From Mesodorylaimus sp. YZB2_4 (taxonomy: Eukaryota; Nematoda; Enoplea; Dorylaimida; Dorylaimidae), in assembly GCA_030248295.1 (NCBI GenBank), contig JASANH010001553.1:62001-126000 (forward strand): a DNA stretch of 64,000 nt. Reading direction: 5' to 3'. Shown here piece after piece: positions 22,860 through 35,343 of the stretch. Position 1 is the first letter of the stretch, and each line of letters opens with the position of its first letter. Both the position numbers and the translations under genes were made by a program. A model generated the notes under the pieces. That model did not search any database and was not told where the DNA came from. It worked only from the letters and a program-made list of their open reading frames with translations.

Positions 22860-23432
22860 CCTAGAGGTGACCAGCTCTCACGGCAGGTTCCCTGTGTCTT
22901 CACTGGGAACACCTCAAAACGAGGGCATACTGGGTGAGAAGGGGCTTGGGCTTATCGTTAGCTTAGGGACCATCTCGACTGTTTGAGGACAGTTTCCCAA
23001 TTCTCTGCCCCTTGGGTGGGCGTCCGCCGTTTGACAGTAACGTGGTGTCGCCCGGAGCCGGGTGTCCAAAGCCAACGACAAGCTACTAAACTGCCGTCCT
23101 CCGTCGGAATAGAACCCCGGCCTCCCAGTCAGGGTTGCGGGCCAGAAAGGCGGATCAACGCCTAAATCAGCTTGGCCATCGCCTTCCAACTTTTCCTTTT
23201 GGGATCAGATGCCGTTCCAGTTGGGAATAAGAGTCATGATGAAGCCGAAATTGCATTATCGAGAATGAACGACCAAGGAGAGAAGACAGAGAATTTTAAA
23301 GTTTTAAACGCGCACTACAGCTCAAGATAAATGGTGTTTTTTTGTCATCAGAAGTCTAAAAATTTGCTGCGGTCGACCATTGGCCGCCTACCCCTCCCCC
23401 TCCCCCGACCGCAGCTGACCACTTTTTGCAAA

Positions 23433-23449
23433 CCCCCCCCCCCCCCCCC
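23433..23449. repeat. Poly-C tract
   Basis: About 17 C within the pyrimidine-rich repeat near 23.4 kb. Confidence 0.85.
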
Positions 23450-23704
23450 AGGCTGCGGTCGACCTTTATGGATGGCCTCTATGCCGCTTGAGGGCGCCTA
23501 AAATTCTTTGGGGTGTCTGCCGCAGCTGATTTGGTGAAGAAGAATTAGGAGAGCTGAATTCTTGAAGCCACTTTTGCACTTGTCCATTCCAAGTGGCAGA
23601 CCTGGGGTGGTGTGAGCTGGGAGCTTCGATTAGTAGTCAAGGGGCTGTATGGTCGTGCCTTTGGTTCGCACTGGAAGAGTCCAGCAGGTGTTGACTGAAT
23701 TCAA

Positions 23705-24024
23705 GGCATACTTGGTTTGTCTGCGGGTAAGATCTAGGACAGTTAAGACATTGTCTTGCAATGCGGTAAAGATGTCTGGTGTTGACTGTGGTCTTTACTG
23801 CGACAGCGGAACTGTTCTCCAGTGTGGGCATCTCAGGACCAGGTGCGTTGAATCAGCAGCCTGGGTAGTGCACCATCACACAGGCTGTTGCAGGCCCACA
23901 CTGGAAAACAGTTCCGCTGTCGATGGCGCAGTAAAGACCACAGTCAACACCAGAGGTCTTTACTGCATTGCAAGACAATGTCTCAACTGTCCTAGATCTT
24001 ACCCTCAGACAAGCCATGTATGCC
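23705..24024. repeat. 320-bp foldback with 128-bp arms
   Basis: The left arm 23705-23831 (with GTAAGATCTAGGACAGTT, TGTTGACTGTGGTCTTTACT and CAGCGGAACTGTT) is matched by the reverse complement 23894-24024 at roughly 90 percent, and the spacer is about 62 nt. The 183-codon ORF crossing it is a by-product of the palindrome. Read as RNA, either strand would form a long hairpin. Confidence 0.85.
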
Positions 24025-25583
24025 TCGGATTCAGTCGAAACCTGCGCTCAATTTTCTCGCCATTCTGCGAGCACCTTGGGACGTTGAGGTGTTGTTGCAG
24101 GGATCTCGCATCAGTGATCGATTCTCAGTTCTCACAGGACTCAGCGTTAAAAGACCTCGGACCGCTCGCTTGCAGGATCTGCCCAAGCCGCCTCGCGTGA
24201 GCGCATAGACTGGTATACGTCAGAACAACACAATCTTGCAGTACGCACACGTACTCAGCCAATGATCATATTTTCTGCTCCTCTATCGAGATGACGGGTG
24301 ACCAAGGGTGAGGAAACGGTGTGCATATCCTCGTGTGTCGCAGAACTGTGAACCTTGGCAGTGGGAGCTGGATGAGTGTTCACAGCATGTATCCGCATCT
24401 AGCGTTGCCTAGAGCTACAGCACAAAGCAGCCCCGACTGTCATGCTCAGCAGATATTTATTCCGCACCGCACTCGAAAATAGCTTCAGTCCGCTTTTCGT
24501 CCCTGCAATGGACACTGGGACACTTTTGTGCAGGATTTGGGTTGCGGGTCGACTAGAATACACAGGTTGTCAAAGTTGTCCTTCAAGCAGGCTTTGCATG
24601 CAACTGTCGCGTCATGCGAGAATTTTGACCTGTCGGCAACGAGTGGCTCATCGTGTTCAAGATGTACACAAGATATCAGGGTGAGGGTTGCCTATGGAAA
24701 ACTTTGCTGCAAAAGTTTTCCCAGCCCGCTTTAAAAGATGTCAAGGTTCACCTATGTTTTCAACTACAGTGGGTGTTCGCTCGGGGCCAGCTACCTTTTG
24801 CGTGCGCCCCTGCACTCGGTAAGGCATCAGCCTCCCTCTGGGTAAACTGTTCGCCTAAGCATTAGAAAGCTTGACGGAGCGAGTCGATAAATGGGGACCA
24901 CTTTGGGAGGGGGGGCGGGGGTGGGGACTCGTCTGCCCTCACCTCGTCACAGCGCCTCAGAGTTAGCCGCAGTAGCTTTAGCTAAGCTGTTATGACCTAA
25001 TGCATTTTGGGCACGAAAGGTTATTCGTTCATCTTTTCGAAATTACCTGCCAGCGCATTCGCAAACAATTTTTGATACTATTCAAAGAAACAAAGAATAC
25101 TAGAATTTTAATCCCAGATGGTAAAATACAGTTCTGAAATTTGAAAGTGTACAGTATGAGTGTTTTACCAGACATATTAATAACCATAAGCCACATAGAA
25201 GTTTGTGCCGTACTTAATTTGATTAGCACCAGCAATTAGCATTCATCGCCAGTAATTCCATGAGGTAGACTTCCGAATTTGAATTTCCCGCCTTGACTGC
25301 TTATAACAAGCGAATGCCCAATATGTGCGTCACGTGAACAAGTCTATTGTCTTTCGTCTTTTGGAAAAAAAGGAAAACTTGTTGTCAACTTCTCATGTCA
25401 GCTCGATTTCTTTCAATCGATTTCGTGTGATTAGGCTGGCTATAATTTAAAATTTCTCACCTAGTCTACTTTTGTGTAACGAATTTAGAAAGTTTTTGAT
25501 CGATATTTCGTTAATTTTGTTCTGTCGTCGAGAAAGAAATTCAGAAAAGAAATTTTTTATTTTTCGTACAGTTCAAACCAAAA

Positions 25584-27448
25584 ATGCACAAATTAAAGTC
25601 GAGTCAAAAAGAAAAAGTCAAACAATTTATGCAATGGACTCAGGCTACGGATAAGGTAAGAATTTGCTTGAAAATTTAAAATTTTTGATGTTTTGGAAAT
25701 TTTTCTGTTTTTCTCAAAATCCTGTCAGCATTTCTAAATAATTATAGCGTTCATAGTTTTTTATCCCAGGTTGCCATAGCATGCTTGACGGCCCACGATT
25801 GGAGACTAGAAATTGCGTGCGACTCGTATTTTTCGAATCCGGACCAATACGCACGAGGTGCGTCTGACGATCGAAGTTCACCTTCTTCGTCTTCGTCATC
25901 GGTTGATAAGAAAAAATTAGAATCATGGTTTAATAAGTATCGAGGTAAATATCTTTTCAAATATTTTATTTCGATCATTTAAAACTTGAAGTTTTGAGTT
26001 TCGATGCTGCGATCGAATCTTGGAAAGAATTTATCGATTGATCGATCCATAATGCAACTGATATTTTATAAGATAACAGTCGTAGCAGGCCGTTCTAATC
26101 GATTAATCGGCTGATTTATATTGATCGGTCACTGATCAATAATTTGATCGCTACTTTTGATCGTTTGATTTGATACTTTTGATAAAAACACACATTGATC
26201 CAACTGATTTGTGATACGCTGTTTTCGCAAATCGTTGTGATCGATCAATCAGCTGCTTTGTATTGATATATGATTGATCAATCGATAATCAACAAATCTT
26301 TTCGTGATCAGGATCAATCACCCCAATCGATATTTTTCAGATGCCAATGATCAAAATCGAATCACGGCCGAAGGCATGATTCGGTTTATTCAAGATCTTG
26401 GTTTGACGCCTGATAGTCGCCTAGTTTTGGTATTAGCATGGAAATTAAACGCCCAAACGCAATGCGAATTTACGAGAGACGAATTTATGAATGGAATGAT
26501 GGAATTAAGGTCAATTTTAGGTTTTTTTTCGTGTTTTTTTTAAGTTTGTGCCAATTTCTTTTAGAACCGATTCACTGGAGAAATTAAAACAAAAATTGCC
26601 CATCATTGAAAATGAATTACGTGATTCAGCGAAATTTCGGGAATTTTATCAATTTACGTTTGGTTTTGCGAAAAATCCGGCCCAGAAAAGTTTAGATTTG
26701 GAAATGGCTATCGCCTATTGGAATATCGTTTTAAGAGGAAAATTCAAACATTTGGAATGGTGGTGCCAATTCTTGCAAGTAAGTGCATATTGGGTTTTAT
26801 TGGAAGAAAAGGGTGAAAAGCCCGCCGTGAGTAGAAACTGAGAACTTATGGCGAGAGATGTTTGGGTGACCTTTTTGATCAGTTTCGCCTCTTTTTTAGG
26901 AACATCATAAAAAAGCGATTCCTAGAGACACGTGGAATTTATTGTTGGACTTCTGCAATGTAATCAACGACGAGTTCACTAATTACGATCAAGAAGGTAA
27001 GCCAGGGAATACGAGGTAGATGGGATCTTTAAAAGACACATGGTCCTAGAATGATACCCCACCCCGCATGGATCCTTCCTCGATGCTCGAAGGCTACCGC
27101 TTTTGATCAAAAGCAATAATCAAAAACATATACCCGGAGTTGGGATCAAACCCTCTGTCATGTATAGCGCCTGTCCACAAAGTTCTTTCTAAAAAACGTT
27201 TGCCTGTTATCTGAAACAAGGGTTCAATACCTGGTCAGGGCAGCAGTTTTGGATGTTTTACTTTCTTGTTTTGTCGAAAAACTTTCTTTAAATAGTTTTC
27301 ATCCTTATCTATGATCTCTATATAAGGAGAAGTTTGTGGTTTAGGGGCTTGGCCGGTATTATTGGACGATTTTGTGGATTGGGTAAGAACGAAGAAACTG
27401 GGTTTGACCAACTCAGGCATCGGTATGAGCAATCACGCGTCCGGTTGA
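25584..27448 (+). CDS. DCUN1D1: DCN1-like protein (cullin neddylation co-E3)
   Basis: Six exons join in phase to give 276 residues: 25584-25655, 25770-25944, 26341-26509, 26565-26778, 26900-26996 and 27345-27448. The N-terminus [15 protein letters not shown] with [17 protein letters not shown] is the UBA-like domain (about 1-60). A serine-rich linker (about 65-75) follows, then the PONY/cullin-binding domain: [74 protein letters not shown] and [15 protein letters not shown]1 family proteins bind cullins and the NEDD8 E2 UBC12 to promote neddylation, and length and domain order fit animal DCUN1D1/2. Exon 3 uses a GTCAAT donor; no GTRAGT alternative preserves the frame. The last intron (348 nt) contains a tRNA-like B-box sequence. 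The gene is convergent with the SLCO gene. Confidence 0.95.
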
Positions 27449-28684
27449 TCATCGTGCGTGCTAGAGTCGTAGTCGGCCTGTAAACATACGTTAGACGCGT
27501 TCCATACCAATGTGCAGTATATGTTGGAAATGTGGGAGTGAAAAAAAACGGGAGTGTAGTTGCACGATACTTGGTCGTATTTTTCCTTCATCTTCTTGTC
27601 ATAGTTTTGGTGTACGCGGTTCGCGAAAGTACACGACCCCTTTGACAATGAGAAGTGTTTGTTGGTTTTTCTTTATTCACCTGCTACCAAGACTTCTCTG
27701 CGCACTTGCCACGATTCAATGCGCACATTAAACAGTAATAAATGGCATTCTTGACCATTCTCAGCTGAAATAATTCAGGACACGCAAATTCTCGATAAAT
27801 TTTCATTCCACTTCCTCAAAGCAGTCATAAATTGCAAGAAATGACCCAGAAAGGAAACGATATATTTACGTATTACACTTGGATCACCCTCTGACATACT
27901 GTAGCTCATGACCAAAAAACAGAAAAATCTACAGAATCACAATCGCCTACTGCTGTTATACCTGTATAGACCATACATACCGTAATCCCGATTAGCACAT
28001 CTACAATGCATACACAAATTTTTTAGACGCGATCACTCAATCACTATTTGTTTATTAACCGGCCACAAAAATACACTTAATTCGCAAGATGTTTATGAAA
28101 CCGGGAAAAATTTATAAAGCATTGATCAATATAAATCTATCTTCCAAAAATCAATAATTTCCTTTCCCCTGAACAAAATCAAAAGCAGCTGCGCAAAAAT
28201 TACTGCCCGCCTTGTCCAATTCAACTTCCCAAACAGGCACTACTCATTCACCCAAATTTTGACAAATTCTTGCCCTTTTTTCAATCCAATTCCACCCCGC
28301 TAGTCAAAATCTTTTTTAGCAACCTATTTTTATTCCAGGGCAAATCGCTCACCTTCCTTCCCCGCTGCGTCAACTCGCAAATTCAATCCTCTTGCGTCAT
28401 TGGCGCGCAAAAAAAGACGTTAGCGCAGGAAAAGGAAATCCATCCACCAACAGCAAACATTGCCAATCATAAACTCACATATATCTAATGCCAAGTGAAC
28501 GAAAAAACAAACGCAGCTTATCCATTCAAGGGCAGGCAGGAAACCACGCACATAGCCCGCAATTCGAGCAACTAAGTTGGACATCAATCACCGAAACAAA
28601 AAGCAGGTCAAATGGGGCACGATATTGGTGAGCATTAGCTGCTACACGCATTAAAATTCAACTCAATTCCCGCACCCACCTCAC
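27449..28684. other. Convergent 3' spacer
   Basis: These 1.2 kb separate the stop codons of DCUN1D (+) and the SLCO transporter (-) and should hold both 3' UTRs. No coding exon or repeat is evident. ORFs here lack domain content. Confidence 0.6.
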
Positions 28685-31600
28685 CTACAATCTCTTCTCA
28701 CTCGATTCCTCCTTACCCATCACCGTACTCTCCACGGCGATTCGAGTCGGTGAGCCGCCACTCAACATCTCCTCGGGCACAACGGCACCAGCAGCCGGCG
28801 TTGGTGGTGGTGCTTCGGACGCGATCAAATCCTCCTGGCCATTACTTCGATAAAATATCAACGCTAAGATCAAAAAGATTAACGTCACAGTCTGGCCAAT
28901 CAATGCGAACGCCAAGAACAGATCGGCTAATTTTTTATTATCGTAAATAAAACAACTGCCATCCGATTCCCCATTCGATTCCAATGAAAATCCGCAAACA
29001 CTGCCCGCCGTTTTCCGTCGTTTTAAACACGATATGTCGAAAAGCCAGGCGAAAATTGCTGGAGCAGGAATCGTCCCTTAAATGAGCCCTGATTTAAGAT
29101 TTCTTTTATGATCTCACGAAAGTCTAATGATCTAATCAAAAGAACATGTCTCATCCCATTCTCTGCTCGAAGGTCGTCAAGGGGCACCCACAGCTGATCA
29201 ACAGGTGTTCCAATCCTGACCACAGTCAAAGAAAGGAAACAGTCAACACTTTTCATTTCCTCTTTCATCCCATAATACGGTCCCTCCTCTTCCTTCCTCC
29301 ACCCACCTGAGCTTCTTTGCACGCAGTCCCATTTCATTCTCCCCCCCCCCCCCATCCGCTTATGCTAGACTGTGTCTCGAAAATCCCATTCCTATTTCCG
29401 GCCATCAAGAAAACCACTTCCCCGTTGCAAACGCGAGCAGCAACGGCTGGGCTCGATCGATTCTCACCGAGCCCAGTCTCTCTTGTCAACTTCATCAATC
29501 CTTTTTTAACTCGCCATACATTCCTATCTAATGGAAATGCAACGAGTGGACTGCTCTCGATCGAGTGGCGCTCGCTCGCCTGAACGTGTCACTCTCGTTT
29601 AATGAACCAACCCCTCCTATTATCTCAAATCCAAAGAGCCGGTCTCACTACACCTCAAATCCATTCGCCTCCTCCTCAAAATCCCATCTCAAGCCTTGTT
29701 TACGCATTCGCAACGCATAATCGAACTAGTTACTTCTCGAGGGATTCAATTTAGCAACCGCCCCTCGCTTTTCGCTTTTTCACTTTGGCCCTGCATTCGT
29801 ATCCTCCCGTGAAAACATCCTCTTCATTTTCGCACAAATATCTTGCCTCTATTCGCTAGGCCAATCCAGTAATGACCTTTCACGATTCCCTCAGGGAGTT
29901 CCCTCTTTTCCATCCTGACGTCATTCTTAGCTTTTCTTCTTGCCCTCTCATTCCAGCAAATCCCTTTTTTTCCAACTTACCAATACAACGTATCAATATC
30001 CATTGAATACCCAAAGCGAATGAGCGTTCATTATAGTCTACGCATCTACAAACAAAACAAAACGCAAATTTTTCACAATAAAATTTCCATTTTCAATTAC
30101 CCCCCCCCCCAACACCACCTCATCCTCATTCCCGTCTGCTTACCTCAAAACGACCGACAAGGCTGGCACGCCGATCGAAAACGTACACAAACACATCGGA
30201 GCGAAAAGGATTAAAAACCCAATCAAAGCGCTACATTTCGACTCGCACCAACCCGCCGTAACCGTACTCCCATCGACGCATGTACAATTTTGATACACCT
30301 GAAAATTGATAAGAGCGACCCGTAGCCAAGCACTGTACGTCACTTCTTACCCGTGCGGGAGTCGAACCCTCCCCACTATAGTAAGTGCGCACATAGCCTT
30401 AACCCACTAGGCCACGACCCGGGCAACCCATCCTTCACCCTTACCTTCTTAGCTCGATGATACTGCTCGGGACATCCGGCGTAGCAGCTGGTAAAAAATG
30501 ATACTTGCTGATTATTGACGGTCCCACAAACTGGACGAAATTCATCCTCCGAACACGAGCATTGATTGTTGCACCGAGATTTCAAATAAAACGTTTCTTT
30601 TCCATGAAAAACGCCCACCGTTGAATTCCTAAAATAAAACCATATTCAATTCGAACTAATCAATTTTAAATGCACACAACCCGCCGTCTACCATTCGACC
30701 GAGCAGACAGTTGTAAATCAAGCATTTCCAAGGAAAAAAGAGAAAATTCATCAATTGCCGAGCATGCCGACTCATTTCCTCCATTTCCGTCTTTTTTCAA
30801 GCCTCAAACACACCAGCCTCCTTCCACCTCAGCAAATGACCTTCGCACCTGCACCCACAGAGCCAGCATGCATGCATCACTTACGCATGAGCCGCGTCGT
30901 CGGTCGGATAAGGTACTTGCACGCCCGACAATTTCGATGGATCACAAAGTACCAGGAACATGGGCGAGAGGGCCAAACTGAATACGGCCATAGCGATACA
31001 AAATTTCAACGTTCGAGGACAAGTTAATCGAAATCGTTTCACGATGTAACCACTGGCTAACGTACCCAAGCCAGCCACCGGTACCATAATACACCCTGAA
31101 AATAAGAACCTGCTTCGAAAAACAACCAAATTCAGCAAATTCCACTTAGATATCCCGCAATTTTTTGAATTTGAATTTTCAGCGGAAAAACACGGTCTTG
31201 TTGAAACTATAGTTCGGTTCTTCTATATCCAGCATGTTAGGGGTGGTGATAACCCGCACTTACCAATGAGCATATTGGCACGACTACTCGCCACATTGAA
31301 TTGCCTTTCCAAATATTTGGCCATAAATCCGGATAATCCAGTGATCAATAATCCTTCCACCGAGGCCGCCAATGTGATGCACATATAGGCCGGATTGGTT
31401 ATCAGTCGACGCACGGCCGACGGCATATGACGCAAATCAATCATTAATCGTTGCCATAAGGGAGCCTGTTTCATTTCCACACCATCCTCCAACATCAATA
31501 CCGAGACCGGTGGTGCAGGCAACGAGGCTGGGGAACTTGTACACGGATCGTTGGCCGACGCTTGAACCGAACGAGCCGACACGACCACACTGCTCGGACT

Positions 31601-33734
31601 GACCGCAACGTCGTGATGATGAACCGTCGATGATTTCCTTTCATTTTCTCCGTTACGATGCATACGACTACGTTGCCATTCAAGGGCCCCTACAATGGCG
31701 CAGTGCAATTACTGCTGCTTAGTACTCTGGATAGAAAAAGCCAGCAATGCGGGTTCGATTCCCACTCCCGCCTTGTTTTTTCCTAGATCCCCAAAATTTC
31801 CCTTCCTCACCTGGCAACGTTTTTGGAAAACTTAAAATTGGAAAAACGGCGAATAGTGATAAAATGGACGCAATTTGAAAACCGATCCACCACGCTCCAA
31901 CCCATTCCGGATCACTTTCATCAAATTCCATTATACTAAAAACAGAAATTTATACTAAAAAAATTCATTTCCGCACATTTTCAACTTACTCAACAGGCCT
32001 TTCAGTTGAAAGAAAATCCGTATGAAATCGTAAAAATGCACCAGACATGAGGAAACCCGCGGCCGGACCGATGATAACGAACGTATAGAATATGGCTACA
32101 ATTAAGAAAAACATTTCTTTCATAAATTTAAATTTCCCGCTCCATAAAAGCTTTTAAAACCCAACTTACCAATATATAAAGCAGATAAAGCGGGTTTGAC
32201 GTTTTCGTCAATATAACTGACGCCCAACGTGAACAAAGGCGTTGCTCCGATTCCGTGCAATAAATGAGCGAAACAAAACAAAACTTCGAAGCGAAATGTT
32301 CCAGTTAAAATAACGGCGAAAAAACTTTCTTGTTGTTTTTTTAATAAGTCGCATTCGATCGTTTGATTCGTTGTTAATGTACGAAAATCCATTCTCGTCT
32401 CGAATGATGATGGCGAAGAAAAAACTGATGTCGATTTTGATTGGATTAAACCGCACGATCCGATATTTTCCGTTCTTTCACGATAAATATGCGTATCGCT
32501 AATAATATGCGGTAGGGAAAAAATAAATGAGCCAGCGCCCATAATCAATAATCCAATGCCGATAAACAACGGTTTCGAATGACGACCGCCGAAATAGCTG
32601 ACTGGAACGCAACATAACGCGTAGCCGATATCGTACCACTAAAAATCAATACCATACTTTACAATATCGAAGGCAGTGTGAAGTAGATTGAATTCTCAAA
32701 TTTTCAAATAACTGTAAGATAACAACGACAAAGGCCTTACTTGCATAATTCTTCCCAGACTGGCCGCTCGAAAATTGAAACGACGTTCAATCGTACTGAG
32801 GACGGATGGCACCAGGCCACTGACTAGCATCCCCTGAAAACAACAATATTTTACATACATAATGTCAAATTTAAAAATTCGAAAAAATTCTTACTTGAAC
32901 CGCGCAAAACCAACACAACCAAAAAAGCATCCAATTTTTATCGGCAAATTTTTGTAAACAAGACGGACGATAGGGTCCGATTCCGCATTGCACATCTAAG
33001 GACATGGCTGCCGAATCGATCGATGGTCTCATCATGGAAATTTTCCTGGCGGCAAAATGATGTTGAGACGATGATGAAGCCGATTGTTCTGGACACGATG
33101 ACGACTGAGCTAATGGCGGCGGTCGGTGATGTTTGGAATTTAAATTATAACTACGATTCGATGAATACGATCGAAATGGCATCGAATGAAGTTTTTCATC
33201 GCATTTCATAGCCATACTTTTTCGTGTAGCTAATGGTGAATAATCGTCGATAAATTTAAACGAAGCGTAAAGTGATCTTTTCGAACTTCTCGAATTCCGC
33301 CATCGATAAATATCGGGCGTTGAACATCGACCATTTTTATCACTTAATATCGTCACCGTTGCTCGTCCGGTTGGACCATTGGATTGGATACGATTATTTG
33401 AAGAATTATATCTGCGATCCGACAATGACCGCCCGACCATTGGAGGCTGTGACGTCGGCTGGCTGTTCTTCACGAATTGACCAAGACTAGTCGTTGATTC
33501 GGGTAGTAAAATTTTACCCGTTCCATCTTTTTCCGGTGTCGGTTTTTTCGTTTCGGATTTGGCTCGATTAGACGAAGGGGATAAAGGTGTAAAATTTTGA
33601 TGAAAACTAGGCGTTTCCCCCGCCGAATTTTCTGTTATCGACGAGGACAGTGCAGAATCTTCGCAATTGGCCAAAGGTGGACATTGGTCTTGTTGACATT
33701 TCGTACTTTCCACCGCCATCGAACTCATCTTCAT
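28685..33734 (-). CDS. Organic anion transporter polypeptide (SLCO/OATP)
   Basis: Eleven exons on the minus strand join in phase to give 1,021 residues: 33734-32895, 32833-32741, 32638-32170, 32095-31990, 31935-31811, 31689-31264, 31095-30885, 30628-30445, 30298-30144, 30045-29981 and 29076-28685. The first 255 or so residues are polar, serine-rich and probably cytosolic. The transporter core starts with CGIGPYRPSCLQ and WMLFWLCWFCAVQ. Family landmarks follow: LVPSVLSTIERRF, WYDIGYALCCVPVSYFG, LLHGIGATPLFTLGVSYIDE, FVIIGPAAGFLMSG, EWVGAWWIGF, and a Kazal-type cysteine-rich loop (CNNQCSCSEDEFRPVCG ... CYAGCPEQ ... NCTCVDG, about residues 765-830). Then come FALGIQWILIRCIGTIPAP and CGFSLESNGESDGSCFIYD. 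OATPs are 12-helix plasma-membrane exchangers for organic anions. The N-terminal extension is much longer than the short tails of most OATPs. Substrate cannot be inferred. Confidence 0.95.
30312..30424 (-). repeat. tRNA-Ser-like SINE A in an SLCO intron
   Basis: The reverse complement reads GGGTCGTGGCCTAGTGGGTT then AAGGC (box A) and GGGAGGGTTCGACTCCCGC (box B), then a shortened tail with GTACAGTGCTTGGCTACGG. The tRNA part is the best preserved of the family and matches the opening of animal tRNA-Ser (GTCGTGGCCGAGTGGTTAAGG). It lies immediately upstream of the acceptor of exon 9 and is a repeat and not a tRNA gene, because the stem-loops do not close. Confidence 0.7.
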
Positions 33735-35343
33735 TCACGCGTACATTTCATAACCACAGCGCGAAAAAAATGATCCTTTCTTTATCCGACCGAAAACTCG
33801 AAGCCCAAAAACCCTTTGAGCCGTTGCTAAATTTGACAAATAAGGCGGTACAGAGTCAAGTAACTCCAAAAAAGGAATGGTCTCGTTTTTATTATCGAAT
33901 GCTGCCGTTTTTATTATCGAATGCTGCTTCGTGTCGTTAACGAGATCATTAAGCTGAAGAAACGAAAAAACTTCTGCAATCTGAGCTTTTTCGACTAACT
34001 AGCTAACAAAACCAATCTGTTCTTGGTTGGTTGAATTAGCCCTGCCAAAATCCTGACTAGCCAATACAAGGCGCTCGGTGTTTCGCCCCCCTCCCGGTTC
34101 CGTCAATGCCGAGTTGCCTTGTTCCCTTTTAAAAAATGCATTATTAGCCTGGTTGAAAGGCCTTGTTCGCTTCAAACGAGAAGAAACGATTCGCAAATGC
34201 CTCAAAGGAGAGAAACAAACCAAGCACAGGCAACATGGCGACCGCCCACTGCCACGAATAGGAGCATAATAGGAACAGCGTACACAACTCGGCGTTATCC
34301 CATCGACCCGACTCAAACAAGACAACTTGACGACGCAGATGCCGCAGCCAACCAGCCGAGCTGCATTTTCTTCCCTCGCCAGCCAAAGAAGTCCGTCTAG
34401 TTCATACAAGTATTTCTCACCTACTAAATTTGCAAAATTTCGCTATTTAGCAGCGCAAAATGAGGTGTTTTTCGCTATCACCGTAGTGTAAATCAAATTT
34501 GATTTTAACAAGTAAGTTATAGTCCCTTATTAGAAAAGTTATCAAGTGAGGAATACACGTCAGATTTTGCTGTAAGCAGCGAAATCTTTTAGCGCCAAAT
34601 TTAAATACTTTATTCGCACGATGGCAGTTTTTCTAGTATTGATAAGAAGTGACTTCGTGCCAAAGCTAAACCGACGTTTATGATGGGTCCATAGTGCAGA
34701 TTTCTCAGTCCGCTGTGCAAAGATAGTCGTATCTGAGCAAACTTGAGCTTCCCTGCCCAGCCAATAAACAGCTGTCCCAGCCGAACAATGTTAGCCTTTA
34801 AGTGCAATGCAAATTTATCTCACGTCAATCACTCGCATATTCTGCTCAAAAGGACACATGTCGAACGACATCAGTTAATCAAAACTGACACTATATTTTA
34901 CACTGTAGACAAATGTGGCATTTAGCTGTTTCTTTTATAAGATGGCTTATTTGGCTCAACGCCACGGAAGCAGATACAGCAGCAATAAATGACACAAACC
35001 ATGAATACACTAGAATTCTAGTGTATCCATGACACAAACCCTAGAATTTTCAGACTGGGTAAAATATAGTTTCAGTTTCAGTTTCGTAGCTGGAAATCAC
35101 AACTTGCACCTGAGCTGTCGTGCAAATTGGCCAGTCCCACCCCACCCAATTTTTCTACGCAGTGATTACGAGTCTACACTTTCTTATGGCATAGCAAACG
35201 ATATGTCCTATCCAAAGTGTACATGCACTTTAGTTGGTAACAAAGCAATAAATAATACAAAACCGATTGACTGGGTCTCTCCCTTCTGGTGGTCATGCCG
35301 CAGCTTGGTCTTCTCCGACACGCTTGATCACCGCTTGTAAAGC
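33735..35343. other. Spacer between flower 3' end and SLCO 5' end
   Basis: This should contain the SLCO promoter/5' UTR and flower 3' UTR. No exon chain was recognised. The minus-strand ORF at 33999-34409 is cysteine- and arginine-rich without a domain and is probably spurious. A 22-bp perfect palindrome lies at 35005-35026. Confidence 0.5.
34989..35040. repeat. 22-bp palindrome between direct repeats
   Basis: A perfect palindrome (ATACACTAGAA / TTCTAGTGTAT) at 35005-35026 is flanked by the direct repeat ATGACACAAACC at about 34989-35000 and 35029-35040. It could be a tiny foldback or a replication-slippage product; it is too short to classify. Confidence 0.75.

Larger units (their letters stand above)
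22188..23183 (-). repeat. SINE family B copy with nested insertions
   Basis: Starts TTTTGCGGGTTGGGCC and ends in a reversed tRNA-like head (reverse complement has GGCCAAGCTGATTTAGGCG and GGGTTCTATTCCG). It shares all internal blocks with 5868-6463. The block GCTGTGAGG...TGACCAGCT is split by a 574-bp insertion at 22286-22859. Confidence 0.75.
20553..25583. other. 5-kb gene-free block of nested repeats
   Basis: Between the trypsin-like gene and DCUN1D I find no exon chain. Contents are two pyrimidine-rich repeats (21898-22010 and about 23345-23479), a SINE B with nested insertions (22188-23183) and a 320-bp foldback (23705-24024). Poly-G and poly-C runs lie near 21349, 23433 and 24908. The ORF of 93 residues at 21095 has no recognisable domain. 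Confidence 0.6.

Noticed and set aside
23649-24200. 183-codon plus-strand ORF
   Set aside because: It runs through both arms of a 320-bp palindrome, repeats its own peptide in inverted form, is cysteine-rich by chance and shows no domain.
31722-31785. Box-B-like GGTTCGATTCCC in an SLCO intron
   Set aside because: No matching box A or closed cloverleaf at the right distance; treated as a tRNA-like fragment without enough support for a feature.
33999-34409. 136-codon minus-strand ORF upstream of the SLCO gene
   Set aside because: Composition is Cys/Arg-rich, other frames on the same stretch are equally open, and no splice-consistent neighbours were found.
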